In this document: positions 19,776 to 30,722 of the stretch, in pieces
Numbering within the stretch: the stretch's first letter is position 1
Layout of the letters: the number at the start of each line of letters is the position of its first letter
NCBI GenBank assembly: GCA_000708835.1
Contig: DF237602.1
Location: 1 to 46,224 of the forward strand
Origin: Klebsormidium nitens
Lineage: Eukaryota > Streptophyta > Klebsormidiophyceae > Klebsormidiales > Klebsormidiaceae
Direction of reading: 5' to 3'
Length of the DNA stretch: 46,224 nt
The notes under the pieces: generated by a model
Seen by the model: the letters and a program-made list of their open reading frames with translations, nothing else
What the model was told of the DNA's origin: nothing
Databases searched by the model: none
Program-made: the position numbers and the translations under genes

Positions 19776-22700
19776 ATGGTTGCGCAGGCGCTGGCTCGTC
19801 AAGCCAGTGCATCCTTGAAGCTCGGTGCAACCGCGAAGCACACTGCGAATCTTTCCACAGATCTCCTTCCTGCTGCATGTTTTAGATCACAAAAGCTCCG
19901 GCAAGCATCAAAGGTGCAAGGTAGATTTGGTATTACAACATCCGGTGGGGTTCCGTACACGCCTGCTACAAAGAACGACAGTGCCAGAGCTGGACTTAGA
20001 GCATCCGCAGCAACTTTGGATCAAGCAGAGGGTGTCAAGATGGAAACTGGGTATGGGGGCCTCCCGCTCTTGACACCGGAGAGTGTAGATCTGCTGCCTG
20101 TTGATGAAAAGTACTCTTTTGCGGTACTTGGAGATCTGCATCTGGAGCCAGCTCAAATGGGAGTGTGTCATGAGGGCAGGGAACTGATTCTCAAGCAGGT
20201 GAGGTTTCGATAAGCCCCCAAGCGGATTTTCTGACTGCTATCACCAAATGCCTCGAGTTTTAGTGGTGCAGAATCACAGAGCGTGCCGCTTCAAGCTTTG
20301 CATGCTTAAACAGGCTGAAGCCTATTTTAGCAGATGGAAATGTCACAGGCGTGGCCCTAATGCGCGTGCAAGATGCTGCCGAAAACTTGTAGCACACAGC
20401 GAGACTGCGGTCGATCCTTATAGCATCTGATGGTGTCAAAAAAATTCACCATCTGACATGCTTATAGTCCAACTATTTCTGTGTCTCCGCTTTTCTGCGC
20501 TTCGCTCCTCTTTGGAGAAGTTTTCAAAACTACTCTTAAATTTCACCAATATAACCTATTCATTCCCTCCATTTGATGTTGCAGCTCTCAGCAGCTTCTG
20601 GTGAGCTCTTACCTGGCGCTCAGGTGTTTCAGTTGGGAGACTTGGGAGGTTACAGCCACCGGCCAGGCTCTAATAACTGCTTCAATGTGAGTTTCCGAAA
20701 CATGAATGCATTGGTGTGCCTAAAGTGCTTTTTGATGGGTCAACGTCATATCCATGTGCAGGCTAGCGCACATTCTGTGCGTGCTTAAGGTTAGTTGATG
20801 TCTTGCTCCACCGATAGGAATCAAATAAAACAGAACAGCTGCAGCGACACACGCAATGTTGCAACATCTTGCAGAAAGTCTCCACATTCTTTAGAAAGTG
20901 GACACGTGTGGTCGAGCAAGGTTCTAGATAGATACCTTTATGATGTGTTCATTGTGCAGGTCGCCAAGGAATTTTTGGATTCTTTCAAGTTGCCCGTCAA
21001 CATCGTGCTCGGAAACCATGATCTTGAGGGCTTCGATGACTTCCAAACAGATGCGGAGAATCTAGAGGGATGGAGGCAGCGTTTTGGAGAACACTACTGG
21101 ATGCGAGAGATTGGTGAGGACCATCGGAAGGCCGGGAATGAGTGCAGGAAAGATCAGTCTCCTTGTAAATTTGGCGCGGATGCTGTGATCAGACTGTTGT
21201 TCTGGTTGATCATACTTACGATTGAAATGAAGCCAGCGAACCCGGCCACACGTAGCTTGGTATCTAGATTGGCCACGCCGGCATGCTTTGCAGCAGCTAC
21301 TGCATCTGAATCTTGTGTCACTGACAATTTCCAGTTTGTTTCCTTTCCACCGATCATGTGGCACCTCTCACACCAGAAACAACAAGTTCATCAGAAACGC
21401 AAGTTACAACCATACACAATGCTTGTCGCTGTGCAAGCTGTGGCGATTGCCACTGTCGCGATTGGCCTCTTCAGCTCTGACGCCGACCTATGTTTCGTTT
21501 TCAGGACTTTCATTAACACGCCACCAGTCAAAGATATACCATAATAGATTCTCGAACTAAAGAGGTGGCAGTTGGTGATACGACTTTCGGACTTAGCATA
21601 ATGCTTGTCCTACTTTCTGGGTCTAACCGTGGCTTGTCCTTCTGTCTTGCCTGATGTAACCACACCTTCGAAAACGTGTGGCATCACAAAGGATGCCTGT
21701 CATAGCCGCACAGCCTACAGCCGAAGTGCCAAAACCTCAACATTACAAACTTTTGCAGGCAACGGCGCGGCGATTGCAATCGGCATGTCCACGGTGCGCT
21801 TTCGCGACGCCGAGCATAGCTCGCACGAGGTGTATCTAGACCAGGAGCAGGTCAACTGGTTCCGGGAAACGCTCGCGCAGCACGCCGACAAGCCGGTGTT
21901 CGTCTTCACGCACGCGCCCCCGATGGGGTCCAACCTCACGAGCTTGCAGGAGGTGCATGTGCGCAACCGCTGCGCGTGGCTGAACCACAGCGAGCGGCCC
22001 GAGGCGTTCATCGACATTGTGCGGCAGAGCCCACAGGTGAGACTTTTTAGATTCGACTTATAAGAAGAAAAGGTATCTGCAGATGGTTGGATGATTCGTG
22101 GCACTTCAATTCTGGCTGGAAAGGATGAGTGATTGATCCAGAGAGGCAGAGCCCACATCTGAGGCCTTCTTGATGAGGTCGTTGAGAAATTCAGGTATGC
22201 GCAGACCGTTGAAAGTCGGGATTGGCGAGCAAGAGTGAATGGCCGAATGGAAAAGGCATGGCAGTCAGTCATGGAGGCTGTGGGGAAGAAACCGATCTTA
22301 TCTAACCGGAGGAGTAGATGGCAAGACGAAGAAGGACTCAAGACGGCATCAGCTTGAAGCGAATCGAAGTACGAACTCCTTTGTTTGAAGCGGTATTATG
22401 AAAGCATCACGAAGCATCATGAGCATTTCAGGAGGGCATTGTTCGCAGTCTGGAGGCCTTGAAGTATGCTTATGATACCACAGAGTGAGCTATAAGCTTT
22501 AAGGCCCACATTACATGCAATACCTCCCTGCGCATCCCCACCCTTAAGGAATCAGCCAGCTGACGTCAGCAGAAGTCTTTTTCGGTACAGAGTTCAAGCT
22601 GTTGCTGCCATGGCACTGCAGTCGGAGCGCACGGTACTTGTTATGACTCGAGGACCGTCTATCCTTTGAAAGATGACGTCAGCTGACGTCAGCAGATGTT

Positions 22701-25034
22701 TCCCCCTGTGCACAGATCAAGCTGTGGTTCTCGGGGCACTACCACCTGAGCCACGACTACGACCGCTCCATGAACGTGGTCAACAACTGCCTCTTCGTGC
22801 AAGTCGGCGTCATGGCCCAGTGCGACCGGGACGGCCGCCGGCAGTCGCGCATTGTGCGAGGGGGGGAGAAGGGCTTCAAGATCTGTGAGTTTGATCGATT
22901 CACAATAATCCTTGTCTGACCTGTTTGCGAGTGCCGTCGAAACAGCTGACTTCCGAGATTGGTATATGACATGCCATGACGACTTCGTTTGGTTCTGTTT
23001 GGGCGTCTCAATTGATGACTGATCCGTGTGCTTCTCGAACTGACCCGATCTGTAGTCCGCTTCTAGCTAAACACGACTCCATAATGTTGTACTTTTTCGA
23101 GTACGAACATCGAATGCTCAGTTTTAAGCGCCCAATAAAACCGACGCCATTCAGGCAAAGCTCTCAAAGTCTTCAGACGTTGTTTCTCTCAGACACGCTG
23201 GACCGCGTCACCTGCCAGCTGCCGCTCGACCTCGTCCAGTCGTACGACTCTCTCAGGAAACCTAGAATATCCAGGTTCTGGATCTAGCCAGTCCTCTGAG
23301 TCTTCACGCGCCCCTCTCACAGACACGCTGGACCACGTCACCGGGCAGCTGCAGCTCGATCTCGTCCATACGCAAGACTCTTCCATCCAAGACCTCTAGG
23401 ATGGAAGCCTAGACATCCAGATCCTGAAGGCCATCTAGCCCAACGTTCTGACTCTTTAAGCGTTTCTCTCCCAGACACGCTGGACCACGTCACCGGGCAG
23501 CTGCGGCTCGACCTCGTACACTCGTACGACTCCCGCATCCAGGAACTCCCCGAAAAGGTCCGGAGATATCTACCGGGCACTCTTACGGACGCCCCGACCG
23601 GACCGGTGTGGCTCGCGGGCAGCCCGGGCCTGCCCGGGGTGCACTCCTGCAGAAAGGGCGGGGCGTTTTCGCCCATGATCGGGGAAGAGAAGGCGGGGAG
23701 CTCGGCGAACGAGAAGGTGAGGATGGCACACCGATTATCGAAAAGGGACTGAAAAAAATGGGACAAGAGGTCAAAGGGACTGAAAGGTCGGGAGAAGAGG
23801 TCAGTGCGTAGGGTGCGAAGTTCGTAGAGCTTTGTCAGCGCCCGTCAGCCTTTGATTCACTCCGACGGAGGAAGGGAATCTCGGCTACGTAACCTCGCTA
23901 AGGCTTTGTTGTTGAGTAGTTGAGGGGCAGTCCGTAGCACCTCCTTTCTGTGCTGGTCACTCGAACGCCATTGCCGTTCTTCTGTCTTCATACGCGAAGT
24001 GATATTTTGACGCTTAAGTGCCGCTGTCTGCAGACATGGTGTTGGCGAGACCGTTGTTTTCCTTGTAAGCACCACCAGAAATCGTTTTCCTTGTAAGCAC
24101 CACCACAAATCGTCAAAGGATAGGTTGCGAGCAATGCGCGACCACCCAATGTGAGGTATACTTCGCTGATGTGCCATCCGCCTTGCTCCGTACAGGTGAC
24201 CTGGATCTCTCAAGGCAGCGCGCTATTCTGCGTGAACGCAAACCAGGTGAGAACCGCGTCTTATCCCGACTGCAAACGTGCTGTGCAAACCTAGCACGTT
24301 GATCTGATCGTATTGTAAACGTCCTGTCTATCCCACGACTCGGTGGATGCTCGCTCGGTTGCTTCGAGTGGCGCCCCGGTTGGTGCTTGCGCGGTTGCTC
24401 CAAAGTGCGCAAATGTTTGTTTGGTGTGGTTTCGAGTCGAGCTCTTTGAGCTGCGCATCAGTAGACACTGCCAGCATCTTCCAGATCCTCGACATTCCTT
24501 CGCGAAAGCTTGATGCAGGGTTGCATATGAAGGCATGTCAAGATTCTGGTCCCTGAGACAGTTGCAACAGCTTTCTAAGGGCTCGAAACTGTGGTACGAT
24601 TGCACATCTCACCGTGTGTCCATCCTGATTGTGGTCATTTGCTCTTCTTCTTCCAGCTTGTTCAGTACGATCCGATTGCGGTCGCTCCAGTGGGCGTTGT
24701 GTGCGACCGGATCGACGGCCGCAAAATTCGCCTCCTCACATCCGACGGCAGCGAGGCGTCCACGTCGGACCAAGAGGTTGAATTCATTGAGCTGGTCGGT
24801 CCAGGCAGAGTGGGTTCCGCTCCAGTCAATGCGATCAACGGAAAAGGAAGTTTTGCGGGCGAGGTCGAGCGGATTGAGCGAAATGAAGAGGGTGGGTTCT
24901 GGTACGTTTACCAGTACAACAAATACAAGCTGCTGAAGCAACGGCAGGCGGCACAGGAAGCGCAGAAGTCGGTTGCGGGCAACGGGGCGCAGCCGAAAGT
25001 GGTCTCCACACTGCCCTATTCTTGGCAACATTAA
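19776..25034 (+). CDS. Calcineurin-like metallophosphoesterase, probably plastid
   Basis: Seven exons join in phase: 19776-20198, 20585-20686, 20960-21113, 21759-22036, 22716-22884, 23475-23716, 24657-25034. They give 581 residues. Residues 1 to about 90 look like an organelle transit peptide. All five metal-site motifs of the superfamily are present: GDLH (119-122), LGDLG (158-162), GNHD (193-196), THAPP (His 278) and GHYH (326-329). This predicts a dinuclear-metal phosphatase or phosphodiesterase; the substrate cannot be read from sequence. After the catalytic domain comes a linker with GPVWLAGSPG, then a C-terminal domain (YDPIAVAPVG to WYVYQYNKYKLL) I do not recognise. Introns contain stray copies of the starts of exons 5 and 6. 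It is head-to-head with LPAT. Confidence 0.88.
22557..22625 (+). repeat. Degenerate copy of exon 5 acceptor region
   Basis: CAGCTGACGTCAGCAGA, a pyrimidine tract, ACAG and TTCAAGCTGT here match 22680-22745, the real exon 5 acceptor and start, at an offset of 123 bp. The copy decays after about 60 bp. Confidence 0.65.
23188..23470 (+). repeat. Two tandem pseudo-copies of exon 6 start
   Basis: Copies start at 23193 and 23323, each after a CTC-rich tract and CAG, just like the real exon at 23475. All begin ACACGCTGGACC and encode TLDxVTxQLxLDLVxxxDS in the same phase. Copy 1 reaches a stop at 23285-23287 and copy 2 at 23397-23399. The repeat unit includes following intron sequence and is about 130-150 bp. 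Confidence 0.85.
24056..24111 (+). repeat. 28-bp tandem direct repeat
   Basis: Two adjacent 28-bp copies starting GTTTTCCTTGTAAGC, with one mismatch, within intron 6 of the metallophosphoesterase gene. Confidence 0.85.
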
Positions 25035-26624
25035 CAACAACATGCAACATTCCGCATGACTGAGTTGGGGGTGCACGCGGCCTCACTTGTAATAAGCCGT
25101 CGGCTTTCAAGCCGGGACTTTGTAATATCAGTTCGTCAGCAGGATCTGCGGACCATTAGACGGATGTCCACAAGATAGAAACGAACGCGAAGCCAACAAC
25201 GTGGACGTTATAACAGGTAGCTCGCGCTGGTTTTAACGCACAAATCTACTAAAAGGTCACATTGAGCCTTAAAGTTAGTCGTCAAGCACACTACCAGCGA
25301 GTAGCTGATCGACTCGTTCATTGCGACTTGGCAATTACCATTGAGTATGATGACTCAGGCTGCAAGTACAAGGTGTGACCGTCTGCAGGAGTCGCTAATA
25401 TCCCAGCGCTTTGCACTCGGAGGACGTTGTAACCGTCGGTTCTAATCAAGTCAACGCCCAGCGATCATCATGGCATTGAAGCGAAATATTGGTACCAAGA
25501 GGCTCAGTGATAGTATGCAGGCTAGCGTGCAATCTAGTGACCACGAGCCGCGCACTTAGTGACGCTTGGTCGTTACATTCTGCAATTCAACCACAGGCGC
25601 CAGGCTTTAGGTGACTGCATCCTACCTATACCATATCTCAGCGCGCGGCAGCTGCAGCATATGATATTGCACGGTGGTGCGATCATCGACCGTCTCATCT
25701 GGCACATAGGTATGGTATACGTATGCTTGCCGCCAAGCTAGCTACCGTGCATCATGCATGCACAAGTCAAAGCATATATATGATCGACCCAATTTAATGA
25801 TTGCGTGATAATAAGTTTGGTCGGACGGTTGACGCGTGCAGTGGGCCCCGGGCCCCGGGTTGTGCAGAAGGAGAAGGGATTAGTGGTCCGTTAAAGACAC
25901 TCGACCAATGCGTTTGATCAACTATGAAGCATCCTTGTACTAGCCGAATGATTTCAAACAACCCGCTTATAAAATCCGGGCCACGCTTTTCCGCTTTGGC
26001 TTGAAACGAGGTTTCCTTACACGTTCGTTGACATGACGTTCTCCTAACACGAGCAATCCAACGGAGCACATAGTGACCGCTACGGGTTTGTTACTGGACC
26101 CAGCGTGGTTTGTGGGCCGGTTACTACGCAATTCCGAATCCGTGAAAGTCAATGAAGCACTCAATCATCCTACCTCCGACCAAAATTGCGGGAAGGTAGC
26201 TTATACAGTGTTACCAAGAACGGCTTTCTCGAAGAGGCTTTGACCCTGCCAACGGGCCGCCCAATCACGTAGAAGTGGCAAGAATAATTTCTCTCAAAGA
26301 TGCAAAATCATGTCTGGCCCGGCACCGTCCGACTGCATCTTGAGTTGTTCTCAACGCCTGGGCCGGACTCTACAGACTCTTCTTGTGAAATCAACCCTGA
26401 TGACTACATTGGTCAATCAAAACCCGCTGCAGCAAACCACGAAGAGCCCTTGTGTTCATTCTGACGCCAGGCTCTACAAAAATGGAATTCAAATCCAGGA
26501 AACCGAGAGGTTGTTGATCAGGAGAAAACCGGGTTCTACATTAGGAATATGAGAACCTAAAAGCTGGTAGACAAAGCTGCCTGTTGGGTACTGCAGCCGT
26601 TTGCAGACTACTTGGGCCGGTCAC
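25035..26624. other. Convergent intergenic region
   Basis: No gene recognised. It includes a GGGCCCCGGGCCCCGGG palindromic tract at about 25843-25859 and a few short motif-free frames. Confidence 0.5.
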
Positions 26625-29600
26625 TCAATGACCGCAAAAGGCCAATGCGTACGCCAAGGTTGCTGCCTGGGCACTCTCGTACGCGGCTTTAGAACCAAAG
26701 TCGGTGCTGCAAATGCGGACGCAATTATCAGCATATTGACGTCACAATGCGCGCACTGATTCACAACGTCACTCGTCTGCTTCGAATGATGATCTCGAAC
26801 CAATGCTCAGTCAAAGAACTAGTTGATAGCAAGCCTCCGACACTCTTATGAGTACCCAGCTGGAGACCCATCTCAAGAGCGCTCTGTCGAAGGAACCTGC
26901 CACTTACGAGAAGAAGAGGCGTCCGACCCGTGCTGTCATGCGGCATCGGGCCGCCGCAAATGACGTAGGCACCACATCGCAGGCTTCGCGGGTGCGTACG
27001 TAAAGTTCGTCGTCACAGGTAGATTTGCTGGCGCCAGGAGTTGAGTAGCACACGTCATGGAAGTTGCAACCAGGTGCGAACAAATCGCTGCTTCCAGCAC
27101 CACCGATGAAGTTGATAACCTTTCCCACGAGTCCTCCTGTATCACAGCAAAGAGCGGATAGCGAATAGCGGTCAGCGGATAGGGGATAGCGGAGAGCATC
27201 GGAAAGCGGTTCAGCGCGTGGCTGCAAGAAGCATCACTGGACGTAATGACGCCGTCTGTTTAAACCGACAAAAGAGTCAGCCAGCAGTGTTGCACTTTCA
27301 CTGGATCAAAACGTTTGGCACAGTTCGTCTCACCATTGGACACCTGTCCACACGCGTTGTAGTCCCCCGGGTAAGCAGGGCACTTGACCCCAGGCGCACG
27401 AGACCGACAGCATTTGCTCCCGCATACCAGTACGCCGCCAACACTGTAGGGACAATCCTTGGAGCAAACCGGGTCTGCAGGTACACATGTACGGATCAAT
27501 CAGTGGCGAAGTGAACACGTCAATCTGCTGATTAGACCTTTAGTCAATTCCACAGCCGTAATAGCGAGCTAGAGAAATCAATTGTTGCCCGAGAGCAACT
27601 TGCATGATGGAAGTTGAACCTAAAATATATGGAGTGACCGTCTGGCAGCTTGAGATAGAGACGAAATTTAGAGAAGCGTGCACTGCGGACAGGGGCCCAC
27701 ATGGGCACCCAAAGGTGACCGAATCAATTTGACAGGCATTGACCAAGCTTTTCCTTGGTAAGAAACGTCCGCTGTTGACCTTTCAAGTACGTTACTATCC
27801 ACCGTCGTTTATTCATGCGACTGCATAGTAACTGAAAGCGCGATCAGTTTTTGTAAGAGACATAGCAAAAGTGACACGTGAGCAGGAGTAAATATGAACC
27901 AATCCAGGGCCGCCAGGCACGAGAACTGAAAACAACGGAACTTCACTACCTGACGTAGTAATGGGAGGAGCTGAAGATGGGGAAGGGAAGCCCTTTGCAA
28001 ACAGGCTGTTCGGATCGATATCCGTCTCTCCAACTGCCGGCTCCAGGGCGGAAACGAAGCCAGATGTAAAGGCCGTGAGAACCTCTTCAACGGCCTGACC
28101 ATCGACCGTTATTGTCGTCTCGACGATACTACCGGCGCCATCGTTGGTTGGCTGAATGCTCGTGATCGAGACCTGCACCGTATCGGTCGGTTTGTAGAGG
28201 GGACAAGCTTGATCCTTCATATATGTACACACAAGTTGAGGCAGCCTAGAGAAACGTTTGACCCCCGTTTGACCTTCCTTAATCTGGACGACGATGCCTT
28301 ACGCAAAAGTTTGCAATCTAAAAAGCTGGCCCCGAGGTTCCTAAAAATAGTTGCTGCCATGATGCATTCATGCATCAAGACCCCTCAGAAAGTTGCGCCG
28401 GTCAATACAAGCTAATTGCAGCCTATTTCACATTCAAAGTGCCGTTATAGGAGCCGGCCTGATTAAGGACCGTCTGCCACTGAGCCGATCTCATAGGCCG
28501 CATGATGATCAGGTCGGAACCAAGCCGATACAAAACAAGAAGCCTGAAGAAGAAAGCTTACCTCTTCTACCGCAGTCGAGGACTGCAATAAAGCCTGTAC
28601 ATAGCTCGTTTGTTTGTCAGCATCAAAGCTCTCCGGTGGCAAGGTTCTGATGGTAAATGACCCCACAATTTGGAATTGAGTATTGGAGTCTGTCAAAGAG
28701 AAGCAGAGGAATCCTTTAAAAGAGAAGCAGAGGAATCCTTTGAAAGAATCTTTTTAGGAAGGAAAGCGACGAGAGCACGGTTGAAGAGAGTAACAAAACT
28801 TGCAATCGAGGGGACGATGAAGTACGAGAGCAAGTTCATCACATGATCTGTCTATATAGTCCAACGTGGCCGCAACGGTATCAAGACCAACTGAATTGAT
28901 TCCGAAATCTACTTGCCGTCACACCGCATACATTTTCGTGACGAGGAACTTCAAACAACATGCTTTACAGATGTGATCATCTGTTGCTAGATCATTGTGC
29001 AGATTGCGCAAGAGGTGGCTGCTGGTGAATCGGACAGCAAGAAAAGGACCCACCTGTAGGCCTAGGAGTTGAACTTTTTGGGGTCGGGGTTGGAGTGACT
29101 CGAGTGGTCGGAGTAGGAGTAGTGGGCGCAGGAGTCGTAGGCATGGGAGTCGTGGGGGCGGGAGTTGTGGGGGCGGGAGTTGTAGGAGTAGGAGTTGTTG
29201 GGGTGGGAGTTGTTGGGGTGGGAGTTGTTGGGGTAGGAGTTGTTGGGGTAGGAGTTGTCGGGGCGGGAGTTGTTGGGGCAGGAGTTGTAGGAGCGGGGGT
29301 TGTTGGGGCAGGAGAGTTTGGGGGCAGAGTTGTGGGGCTAGGAGTGGCTGGCGGGAGGGTGGTAGCCAGCGGGGCCAAAGTGCTTGGGGTGGGGGTGGAG
29401 ACTGTTGGCTGGGGAGTAACCGAGGCCGTAGGACTGCCCGTTGTTGGAATGGGAGACACTTTTGTTGGACTGGGGCTGGTAGACAGGGATTGGCAAGAAG
29501 GGGGGTTGGTCGGCGGGTTAGCACATTGATAACCTGAGGCACAGCAGAGAGGACCTTGACCCTCCGGTCCATAGCAGGGAGTGGCGCCGTCTGCGGAGCA

Positions 29601-30722
29601 AGAGACTTGCCCAAGCGAAGCGGCAGCGGTCCCTGTAGGAGTTGGGGACTGAAGCGGGGAGCTTGGTGCCGAGCTGGATGGGCCCCCTAGATTGCTTTTG
29701 ACGCAAGCAGGGGGGCTGGTGGGTGGCGAAGCGCACTGATACTCTGGGCTTATGCAGCAGATCGGGCCCTCCCCCCCTGGCCCATAGCACTGAGTCGTCC
29801 CCATATTGCTGCAAGGAACCTCCCCTGCGGATGCAGTGGCGCTTGGAGCAGGGCTGCTTCCGGAAGCCCCAGGAGGGGGAGGAAAGACGGGGCTGGGGTT
29901 ATCGACACGTGGGTAGATTGCCTGACAAGAAGGTGGGCTCGTTGGGGGGGTGGAGCACTGGAACAGCGGACCCGCACAGCATACTGGGCCTTCTCCCATT
30001 GGGCCATAACACGCACTTGCTCCCTCCGCTCCACAAGGAACCACGCCCTCACCTGGGGCAGCAAGCCTAGAAACCAAACGGACAGGTGGTGTGTCCAGCG
30101 CGTATGAGTTTTTCTCAAAGCAGTAGCCTGCTGAAGGGGCAGGACACCGAATGAAACCGTCGGAGTTATCCCCTGATCTCACGCACAATGGTTCACCGTC
30201 TGCTAGCACGCAACACTCGAAACCAGGCTCGCAGCACAGTGGAAAGAAGTTCTTCCCCCCCACGCATTGACGTTTGGGAGGCAGGCACTTTGGGACGCAG
30301 CCATAACCCCCAAGATCGCAGTCATAATCCGGTAGGCAACAATCAATGGCGTAAGAAGGGGGTGGGCCCGCCGAAACAATCTGGCTCGAATAGCAACATG
30401 TTGTCCCGGGTGGGCAACCAAAGGTATCGTCCGGCTGATGGCAGCACTGATCCGTGGCATATATACGGTTTGCACCACAGCATACTTCCCCAGGGAAAGC
30501 ACAAGCAAGCCGGAGCAAACCGTATCGGGTACCCAAGCAGCAGGTTGCTTCATTAAGACAGTAGACATCGTCTCGGATGTCCACACTGGTGCAGCATTTT
30601 GAATCCGGATTTAATGCGGCCTGCTCGCATCGGTCGACCCCTTCAACTAAAAGCAAGACAGTGACCAACGTAACCCAAAACAGGGCCTGCTTGCTGCGCA
30701 TTGTGTTGGCTAAGCTGCTCAT
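26625..30722 (-). CDS. Secreted Cys-rich, mucin-like protein with PLA2-like C-terminal region
   Basis: ATG at 30722 (alternative 30701) opens a signal peptide (ALFWVTLVTVLLLVEG). Exon 1 (to 29054) encodes a Cys-rich region with CC pairs, three copies of a Cys module, then a PTTP[AT] tract. Exons 28689-28562, 28214-27950 and 27689-about 27553 follow in matching phases. The first two carry a beta-rich stretch (VQVSITSI, IVETTITVDG) that could be SEA-like. Further exons are near 27477-27366 (Cys-rich), up to 27227-26908, and 26706-26625. The last two join in phase 2. They contain FAPGCNFHDVCYSTPG and CDDELY, the phospholipase A2 His-Asp signature with its Cys context, though no canonical calcium loop is evident. 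The junctions at 27553 and 27366 are uncertain. Two separate genes, mucin-like and PLA2-like, are possible. If active, it would hydrolyse phospholipids outside the cell or in the secretory pathway. Confidence 0.6.
28695..28741 (-). repeat. 23-bp direct repeat at a splice acceptor
   Basis: The word AAAGAGAAGCAGAGGAATCC plus TTT occurs at 28695-28717 and 28719-28741. On the coding strand it is the pyrimidine tract of the acceptor of exon 2 (exon start 28689), so the tract has been duplicated. Confidence 0.85.
29100..29330 (-). repeat. 15-bp minisatellite encoding PTTP[AT] repeats
   Basis: About 15 imperfect copies of a 15-bp unit (plus strand GGAGTTGTTGGGGTG and variants). On the minus strand each unit encodes five residues, P-T-T-P-A or P-T-T-P-T, a likely O-glycosylated mucin-like spacer. 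The length is expected to vary between strains. Confidence 0.9.
29487..30045 (-). repeat. Three tandem Cys modules in the secreted protein
   Basis: Three modules near 30045-29920, 29826-29700 and 29613-29487 share C-x7-CYGP-x-G-x-GP-x-CC, then QC-x2-PPT-x-PP-x-C. Pro/Ser/Ala-rich linkers separate them. Six Cys per module suggests three disulfides. I do not recognise the module as a named domain. Confidence 0.8.

Noticed and set aside
25843-25859. GGGCCC palindromic tract as a possible regulatory element
   Set aside because: It is simple-sequence GC palindrome far from any placed promoter, and nothing else supports a role.
29100-29330. CRISPR-like regular repeats
   Set aside because: The 15-bp units are adjacent without spacers, lie in a coding frame and encode a Thr/Pro tract.
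29095-29529. Plus-strand frame of Val-Gly repeats resembling elastin
   Set aside because: It is the antisense of the mucin minisatellite. The minus strand has a signal peptide, Cys modules and splice sites.
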